Positions 56,500 to 64,000 of a stretch of 64,000 nt of DNA are shown here, in pieces. The notes below the pieces were generated by a model, which did no database searches, was not told the DNA's origin, and saw only the letters and a list, made by a program, of their open reading frames with translations. The stretch is from Balaenoptera acutorostrata (lineage: Eukaryota > Chordata > Mammalia > Artiodactyla > Balaenopteridae). The stretch covers positions 42,211,269-42,275,268 of the forward strand of contig NC_080069.1 in NCBI RefSeq assembly GCF_949987535.1. Reading direction: 5' to 3'. Positions within the stretch are counted from its first letter, which is position 1; each line of letters opens with the position of its first letter. The position numbers and the translations under genes are program-made.

Positions 56500-56750
56500 A
56501 GGTGTCCATCTGGCCCCAGCTTGGCCAGTATCTCTTGAGGAATGAAGGCAAAGCAGAACAGAGATGACAGACAGAGAGACTAGTTGAGTTGAGTTCAGGT
56601 CCCTGCTTCCAGCTTGCTCCCGGGGTCCTACTGTCTACTGCCCTTAGGTTCTGTGATCCAGTCCTTAAATCATATCACCCCCTTTTTGCTTTAGTCAATT
56701 TTAGTAGGTTTCTACTACTTACAACTAAGAGAATATTAACTAATGTAGTC
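56500..56750 (+). repeat. MaLR-type LTR 3' end
   Basis: Ends acaactaagagaatattaac then taatgta, the terminus of MaLR LTRs, after a gctttagtcaattttagtag block. It is strongly diverged. Confidence 0.5.
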
Positions 56751-56924
56751 TTTTAAAGAGACTAACATCCTATTTGCCACATTTATGATAATAGTTTTAA
56801 TATAATGATTTATTATACAAAGAAAAACAACAATATCATTCTTAGCCTATATGCTTCCTAAGTATAAAACTATAATTCCTCCTTCCCCTCTTCTTTTTTT
56901 TTTTTTGCATTCTTCTCCTTTTTT

Positions 56925-56995
56925 TTGTATTCTTGGAGCCCAGCACAGTGCCCGACATCAATAGATGCTCAATTAATGTTTAATGACCTGAATTG
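56925..56995 (+). repeat. L2 or MIR 3' tip
   Basis: Contains cccagcacagtgcccgacat then gatgctcaattaatgttt. Confidence 0.55.
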
Positions 56996-56999
56996 GACA

Positions 57000-57940
57000 T
57001 AAAATAAAGGGAAAGTAAGAAAGAAATTCCCCCCAAATACTGCCACTAAGTGAATCAAACCATTTTACTTCTCTCTGGACCCAGATTTGTCCACATTCTT
57101 TCATCATTTTTATTTAAGTGTAATTCCAGATCAGACCCAGTTTTGTATTCTACTTTTTTTTTCAATAACGATATATTATAAACATGATGTTCACAGCCTT
57201 CAAAATTGCTATTATTATCGCTTCAATAATGGGAAAGATAAATTTAGAAAGTATTTATACTGAATATTTCATAAGGCAAAACAGAAATTGAAAGTGCTTT
57301 CATCACAGCCAACAAGGCAAATCTGCTTCTCCCCTTCTGTATTGTCTTTCCTTGCAAAATCACATACTGCTCAAATCCAAGTCTTCACTTACACCACACC
57401 TGCTCCTGCACTTCTGAATGTGGCTGGAGAAAAAAAAACCAACCACACTGGACAGGTCTCACTGTCAATTTCTGATCACTTAACCCCAAGAGGACCCTTG
57501 ATGCTGCACAGCAACCATTGCATATTTTTTGAATCAATTCACAGTCCCATTCTCCTAGATTATTTCATTCTTTCACTTCCAACCTCTAACATTGTCTCCC
57601 CCAACCTCTATGTGAGCTGATGACCTTGCATTCTCTTTCACTGAGATATGAGAGGCAATCAGAAGAGAATTTACAAGACCTTACTACTGCCTCTCCTAGC
57701 TAACTCCATTTGTTCCAATATGCTCTGCTTCTCCTCCTGTTACTATGAATGAACTGAACAGGTTCCTCTTTAAGGCCAGCTCTTTCTCGGCATTGATTCT
57801 ATCCTCTCTTACCAGCTCAAGGATTTTGCTTCAGCAATTCCCTACCATCCTCAACACCCCTGTCTCTTGCATCACTATTATTTTCTTATTCACTGGACTC
57901 TTCTCATTAGATTACAAATGTATCATTACTTCTTTCCTTA
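57000..57940. other. Intergenic DNA, nothing recognised
   Basis: Unique-looking sequence. Short open frames lack any family match. Confidence 0.4.
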
Positions 57941-57941
57941 A

Positions 57942-57998
57942 AACACACACACACACACACATGCACATGCACATGCACACACACACACATGCACACAC
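57942..57998. repeat. CA microsatellite
   Basis: Runs of (ca)n interrupted by catgca units. Confidence 0.95.
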
Positions 57999-58045
57999 CC
58001 AAAAAACTTCTCATGATGCACTTCACTATCTATGTACTGCTCCAT

Positions 58046-58088
58046 TTCTTTTTAAAATTGAAGTATAGTTGATTTACAATATTATATT
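58046..58088 (-). mobile_element. Very short L1 insertion with target duplication
   Basis: Only about 45-50 bases of L1 3' end in antisense (aattgaagtatagttgattt then acaatattatattagtttct) lie between the direct repeats tgctccatttctt near 58035 and 58100. This is an extreme 5' truncation. Confidence 0.8.
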
Positions 58089-58138
58089 AGTTTCTATTGC
58101 TCCATTTCTTACCTTTCTTTCAAGCAGAACTCCTTGAG

Positions 58139-58335
58139 TCCAGTGGTTCTCAAAGTGCACTTTGAGATGCAGCATCAGCATTGGTACCACCCAGGAGCTT
58201 GTTAGAAATGAAAATTCCTGGCCCCCCTTCAGATCTAATGAATAAAAAATTCTGGGGATTTTTACCCAGCAATCTTCTCTTTAACAAGCCCTCCAGATGA
58301 TTCTGATACAAGCTAAAAGTTGAGAACTACTGTTT
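58139..58335 (+). repeat. MER5A-type hAT transposon
   Basis: Starts cagtggttctcaaagtgcac and ends gttgagaactactg, with catcagcattggtaccaccc and taacaagccctccagatgat between. This is a near-complete nonautonomous element with its terminal inverted repeats. Confidence 0.85.
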
Positions 58336-58339
58336 AGCA

Positions 58340-58980
58340 TATAGTTGCTGACTCCAATTTCTCTCTTCTCATTGTCTCTTGAATGCATTCCAGCCAAGCT
58401 TTAGATCCCTGCATTCCACAGAAACTGCTCTGTTGAGGTCAAAAATAACCTCCATTGGTGGGAGCTACATTTCCAATTGTCAGAGAGGAAAGTTATAGAG
58501 AAGCAAGATAGGAAAACTAGAATGAGCCCAGTGGTACTGAAGCAGAGTCAGAGACAGCAGTATGAACTCATGCTTAGCTTAATATATGTATATGTATATT
58601 ATATATATGGAAATAATTCTGGATAAGTGTGTATATATGCATGAGCATATATGTACATGTTACCTAGCCCAGTCTGCTGAGGGGACCTAGAAGCAATGAC
58701 ACCCCAGTAGCAATAAGCACATTCAAGGCCTAGATATTGGTTTCTAATACCTTTCTCTAATAAAAGGAACCAGGGTCCCTTGAAGAAATGGCTGACTTTA
58801 GGGCTGGGGTGGGGGGTAAATACAGATGAGGTAGAGCATCTTATAAAACCAGAAAGTAGCAAAGTGCTACAAACAAATGTTTCTTAGTTCAGGACACTAT
58901 AGGCCCTAGCTTTCTTTTTACCTCACTGGCTAATTGTTCTTAGTCTCTTTTGCTGATTCCTTCTCATCTCTCTGACCTCT
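58340..58980. other. Intergenic DNA with a TA-rich run
   Basis: A TA-rich simple stretch lies at about 58580-58608. Otherwise unique-looking sequence. Confidence 0.45.
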
Positions 58981-58984
58981 AAAC

Positions 58985-60240
58985 ATTGGTGTGTCCCAGG
59001 GCTCAGTCCTTGGACGTTTTCTCTTTCCATCTACAAATATTTCCTGGTGATCTCATCCAGTTTTGTGACTTTAAATACTATCTGCAGACCCCAAATTGCT
59101 ATCTTAGCTAGACACCTCCCCTGATCCTAGACTTTTATATACAACTGTCTACTTGAAATTTCAATTCAGATGTCAACAAGCAGATAAAATTCAACTTGAC
59201 CAAAACTGAGCTCTCGATAGCTCCCCTACAAACCTGCTCTTCCTACAGTCTTTTCTATTTTCATGACTGGCGGTTTCATCCTTTTGGTTGCTCAAGTCAA
59301 AAACTTTGGAGGTATCTTTGACTTTTCTTCTCTTACCTCACATTTAGTCCATTAGAAAAATTCAGTCCTACTGTCAAAATACATCCAGAATCCAATCCCT
59401 GCTCACCACCTCCATTGCTATCATCCAGGTCCAAATCATCATTATTTCTTGTCTAGATTATGGAAACAGATTCCTAATTGGTCTCCCTGCTTCTTCCCTT
59501 GAATTTCTCATGTTCTTAACACGTTCGCAGTTAGTTTGTAAGTCAGATCATGTCACCTTTCTGCTCAAAATCCTTTGTTGACTTCTCAGCTCTCTCAGAG
59601 TAAGAGTCAAAATCCTTGAAATTACCTAGAAATCCCTTCATGATCTACTTAGCCCACAATGCCTCCTGACTTGGGATCCTATTATTCTTCTGCTCTCACT
59701 CCAGCTCAGCCACACAGACCTTAATCCAGGCACACAAGTGCCTCAGGACCTTTGTACTCTCTGCACTTTTAGCCAGGAATGCTGAGTTTGTGGTAATTTG
59801 TTTTGCAACAATAGAAAACTGATGTAGATTGAATGACATGAAATTTCCAGTCATCAACCATGTTGACCTCCAAAATAACAATTTCATATAGTTCCCCTAA
59901 TAAATTGCAGGATCCTTCCCTACTCTCGACACCCCTATTTCCTTTCTCTGCTTATTTTCCTTCAAAGTATGTATGACCATCTATCTTACTATTTTCCTAT
60001 TTATTTCTTATTATTTCTCACTATAAGGTAAGCAGACATCTTTTGTTCATGCTGTGTTCTCAGTGTCCAGAGGAGTGCATGACCAATAGTAGCTATTGGG
60101 TTGGCCAAAAAGTTCGTTTGGGTTTTTTGTACCATATGTAAAACCCGAACGAACTTTTTGGCCAACACAATATTTAGTAAATGTCCAGTGTTGCATGAGT
60201 GAAAGGAGGTTGGTGGAGGAGGTGGGAATTAGCACAAACC
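58985..60240 (+). repeat. L2 element, RT-coding part to 3' end
   Basis: A long sense L2. It starts at the GSVLG region (tgtcccagggctcagtcctt), continues through the end of the ORF and the 3'UTR (cctcaggacctttgtactct) and reaches its 3' end near 60190. It is interrupted by an MLT1-like scrap at about 59790-59880 (gagtttgtggtaatttgttt) and by a mariner-type element at 60096. Confidence 0.8.
60096..60170. mobile_element. Mariner-type MITE forming a long hairpin (miR-2284/2285-like)
   Basis: A 75-bp palindromic element runs from ttgggttggccaaaaagttc to its near-perfect inverted repeat ending ggccaacacaa, flanked by TA on both sides (60094-60095 and 60171-60172), the mariner target duplication. 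The arms of about 31 bases pair with one mismatch and one G:T. It would fold as RNA into a hairpin with a loop of about 13 bases. Bovine miR-2284/2285 family precursors derive from this class of element, as I recall. Whether this copy is transcribed is unknown. Confidence 0.9.
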
Positions 60241-60244
60241 ACTT

Positions 60245-61160
60245 TTTTGGACAAAAACTCAAGCTGAAAAATCTGTTGGGAACTTGAATGAAACCCAGGA
60301 GCTCTGTACCTACCCTTAAACTTTGGAATTTACAGAAACCAGAAAATTCTAGAGAATTTTAGCTTGTGTGTTGAAATGTTTTCAATTTGACATAAAATAA
60401 CTGAAATAAAAAACTTGGATGGAAAATATTCAAGTGATTTAACCTCAGATGATCAGGTCAGAAAATCTGGGAGCTAAATTTAGAAAATTGGGAATGGAAA
60501 CAGCAACAATCAAATAGCCGCTTTCCTACTCCTTTGATTTGAGGCTACTTGCAGGAGAGGAAGGAAACGCTGCAGAATTCCAAGGATGGGTTGGGCACCG
60601 GACAGCACGTCCACATTTCCATGGGCAGCATGCTCTCACCTCAGCCCCCAGGACAGGTGGATGCCTGTGGATGGGCCGAAGCTCTTTAGATTGATTTGGG
60701 GGAGAGTCTATTTATCCCAAAAGACCACCTGTAAGAGAGAGATCTCTAGTGTTATTGAAGTTTCCCAGCCCATCTAAGAGAAACATGCTTGGTAAAAAGA
60801 TGGCATGAGTCTTTTAAAAATGGCATTAAATCTCTACTTGTTTTATTCGGTACAGTCCATATCTGAACACTGATATCTCCTCCATCTACCTTCCGAGAGT
60901 CTCTGGAACCTTCAGGCTAGAATGTTTGTGACCAAATCCTCCCTTTTCTTAGACTATTATCTTTGCAAAAAAAAAGTTTATGGACAACTTCAAAGAAACA
61001 AAACTGGTTCTATAATCCTACCCCTTACTGTATTGGCTGTTTATATTTTCCAATACTGTGTCAAATATCATTCATATTTACATGTGTTTTAAAAATAGTT
61101 ACAATTATAGTATAGATGCTATTTTGATTTTTTTCATGTAGCATAATTTAAAATGTACTT
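60245..61160. other. Intergenic DNA, nothing recognised
   Basis: Unique-looking sequence. Confidence 0.4.
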
Positions 61161-61222
61161 GGGCATATTTCTACATAATCCTCATAATTGTGGGCATATT
61201 TCTACATAATCCTCATAATTGT
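61161..61222. repeat. 31-bp perfect tandem duplication
   Basis: The unit starting gggcatatttctacataatc occurs at 61161-61191 and 61192-61222 without a difference. Confidence 0.95.
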
Positions 61223-64000
61223 AATGTCAGAAGCTGTACTAGATTTCCCAGAATTAATACATGGCTATTTCCATATTTTTGGATAATTGGATTATTTATT
61301 ATAAATAGTGCTTTAACACACCACTTCAGAGCCTCTATTCCTCTCACAGACAGGGTATGCAGAGCTGGCTCTGTGTGTCAGCTGAATAACTGGTGGCTTA
61401 TTTGATGTGAAATGAGACCAGTCCCCCCAGATTTCTCTGTTAGCCTGCTGTATTACCTAAAATCCCCATCATTAGCGGAAGTCAGGTCAAGGCTTAAACT
61501 TCAGTTAAGTGCATGTTAATTTCACTTGGAGGGATGACACATGTGTCATTGTCACCCATCACATCCCTATCATTCACTAATGTACTGGATTGACCCGCCA
61601 TTCACCAGCCAGATGTGAAAGGAAAGGGACTGGGGACAGCTGGGGTTTGGCCTGGGGCATGGGCAGTATCTGTGCAGGAAGTCATGTGTCTCAGGCTCAG
61701 GAGCCCTGTGGCTGGTGAGGAGCCTCCAGGAGGAAGAAGAGGGGTCCTGATCTGGGGGTGGACGGCCCCACCCTGGAATCAGCTTCCTTATACTTCATCG
61801 CTGGGTAACATCTTCCTCCAGCTCTCGGTCTTCCTCATGGTTCTGTTGTGAAACTATAGCATGTGCTTCCAGTAATCCAAAGTGACCATGACATCAGTAG
61901 ACGATCTCTAACCTTGGGCACTTTTGTATCCTCTCACGATGACCTGGTACAGCGGGGCCCAGTGAATCCTTGAAGGATTGGGAGCGCTGCCACTGTGATG
62001 GGCGGTGGTCTGTGCCCTTTGCTTCCATTTCAGAAATAGCGTCAGCTGTCTCTGGAATATTTCAGCAGAATAACAGAGAAAGGAAGGCAACTGGATCAAT
62101 TGTGTACATGATAAAATCTCCTTCTTCTTCCTGGGAAATGGCCTCTCTGGATGAATGAATTCATGCAGTGTTTACATGGGGAAAATTAAGTTAAATATCT
62201 CTGGCATCAACAAGCTGACTACCAGCTAGCTCCAGCTGGGCAAAAGCCTTAAGTAGAAGGTGTTTCCAACGTCTGCCTCTGCTTTCTGAGGTGATTATTT
62301 TCCAACTTTGCTCAAGTTGGCTGGCCTGCTCCACCTTATGGCCTCTTGATGTTAAAAAGCCGATAATCAGCTCTGCTGTTATTCTGGGTTCGCCCTTTGA
62401 CAAGCTAAGTGGAGTTTCTTTAAGAAATATGTGTATTTTTTGCCAGCAATCAGAGATATCGGTGACTGAAGTGATGGCTCTTGATGAGCATGAAGAAAGC
62501 GTGTATTTCTCTCTCTACAAATGGTCCCACATCTGCCAATTCAACACAGACCAGCCCACAGGAAGCTTTGGATAACTGAGGCAGATCAAAGATGTGCTTT
62601 CCCTGAACTCTCAGTTTTCTGCTGTGCTTTAGTCAGGGAAACCAGCCCTTGTTTTCACCTACTGCTCTCAGTTGGGCTTTCATATTAAGTTGTCAGGTTT
62701 TAGACAATCTAATGGTGATGGGAGACCTCATAGTCATGCAAATGTGCAAATAGGAAAGGATGAGACTGCTGGCCCTGACAATGATTACTTTCCCCAGACA
62801 GTCTAGAGCTCGGCACTTAATAGGGATTTAGAAAATTCCTCCTTCCTTCTTTCCCTTTCTTCTTGCTTATATGGTGTAGAAGAGGAGAGGAATATTTAGG
62901 CAGTAAGTGGACATAGTTTTATATGGCAGTGGGGATGATTTAAAAGAAATTAGGTGAATGGCCAGTGTTCTCAGTAGGTCAGTCAATGAACCTTTCATCA
63001 TTGTCTCCACTGTTGATGTGACCGCTGTACTCAGACTGACTCAGACAGAGTCTCAGCCTCGAGACTCCTGAAGGCGTAGATGGGACTGAGACCTGAGCAT
63101 TCCTTTCTCACTGGCAACAGCCTTTAAATATCGTGACAGTGAATTTAATGCTGTTAAAGACTAAGGAAGGGCCCACGGTGATGACGTTTCATCAGAGGTG
63201 GGCATACTGAGTTGGCACCGCAAAGTAGGAATATCATCAGGTGACTGATTTTAAATAAACATGTCAGAATGTATATAGCAAACGTTACTGTTTGAATATT
63301 CTTTCCAGTGAAAATGCTTGGAAGACCCTCATGCACTTTGTGGCAGGATAACGTTTGAGAGGTTGACTAGTCTCCCCAGCTCCATGTCCCATCATTTGTC
63401 GTTTTTCCCTCTTTGGCAGAAAGCAGAGAAAAGAAGGCTTCTTTCTGGCTTTGCATTTTGAAAGCCCATGCCCTCTGTGACCTACAGAGGACTGGGGCAT
63501 AGCTAACGTGTTGGGAAGCCGAGGAGAGGCCCCCGCCTAGACTAGCTGGGGTGGGTGGGGAGAGAGCAGACGGTCACTGGAGCCAGAGGGAGGCCGTTTC
63601 CCTCAGGGCCCACTGGGAGCGGCACTGTGGCCTTGTTTTGAACACCCAGGAGCCAGCTGGGGTCCCAGTCAGTGCTCACACTTGAGTGAACGTCACTCAG
63701 CATCTGAGCCAGGGGCTGGGATAACCCAGCATTTTGTCGGGGATCTGTGAAACCTTTACCTCCATGACCACCAGCACCTCACTCAGAGGCTGTGCAGCAG
63801 GATTGTCACATTGTGAGGACAGCCCGCCTGACCCTGCACTCTCTCAGGACACCTGTAGGACCCAAGAGAAGTGGCGTGGCATCCTAGACACCCAGCAGGT
63901 GAGGGTGGGGTGACAGGACAGCTCCCCACACTCTCCTGGGAAGTGGAAAGGTCGGGGAAGCGGGGAAACAACTCGGCAAGGCCCTGAGCTGGGACAGTGG
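61223..64000. other. Intergenic DNA, nothing recognised
   Basis: This 2.8-kb stretch is free of young repeats and has no gene signature I can defend. It becomes more GC-rich after about 63.5 kb. Its lack of repeats, compared with the rest of the intergenic part, makes it the best place to look for conserved regulatory sequence. Confidence 0.45.

Noticed and set aside
57288..57620. 110-codon frame in the intergenic part
   Set aside because: Composition and codon use look random, and there is no family match or supporting context.

Overview
This is a mammalian nuclear genome segment, almost certainly from a cetacean (whale or dolphin). About sixteen copies of the tRNA-derived CHR SINEs typical of Cetacea and their relatives are spread through it. 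There are young cetartiodactyl-type LINE-1 copies and the ancient mammalian repeats (L2, MIR, MaLR and ERVL LTRs, MER5), and I see no BovB or other ruminant-specific repeat. Species cannot be fixed by eye.

Only one cellular protein-coding gene is recognisable: IDNK, the gluconokinase gene, on the minus strand. Its first three coding exons lie at 20439-20488, 16091-16121 and 15585-15671, and a CpG-island promoter covers about 20.0-21.0 kb. The remaining exons, which in the human protein hold roughly the C-terminal 70 percent, were not found and should lie beyond position 1. Everything from 1 to 15584 would then be intron 3. That intron carries a 7.4 kb insertion: an L1 with two intact ORFs, a 62-bp 5' extension, an 82-bp minisatellite and a long 3' segment ending in four successive A-tracts, all bracketed by one 18-bp target-site duplication.

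From about 21 kb to 64 kb I find no cellular gene. This stretch looks like intergenic DNA upstream of IDNK, filled by layers of repeats. The main landmarks are: an MLT2-type solo LTR (25.0 kb); a second, decayed but nearly full-length L1 in antisense (31870-38277), inserted into an L2 with an 18-bp target duplication; an RPL17 processed pseudogene (38.5-39.1 kb); nested SINEs (44 kb); an ERV1-like LTR (about 45.7-46.2 kb); a long old L1 (51.0-54.5 kb); and a 75-bp mariner-type hairpin element inside an L2 (60.1 kb), of the kind that gives rise to the bovine miR-2284/2285 family. The last 2.8 kb show no structure I can name.

There is no operon-like or multi-gene system here. The most notable biology is retrotransposition: an apparently coding-competent L1 that seems to have carried flanking DNA through several rounds, and two related L1s that use unrelated 5' promoter regions. 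Family names for repeats come from memory of consensus sequences, without a search. Boundaries of old repeats are approximate to a few tens of bases.
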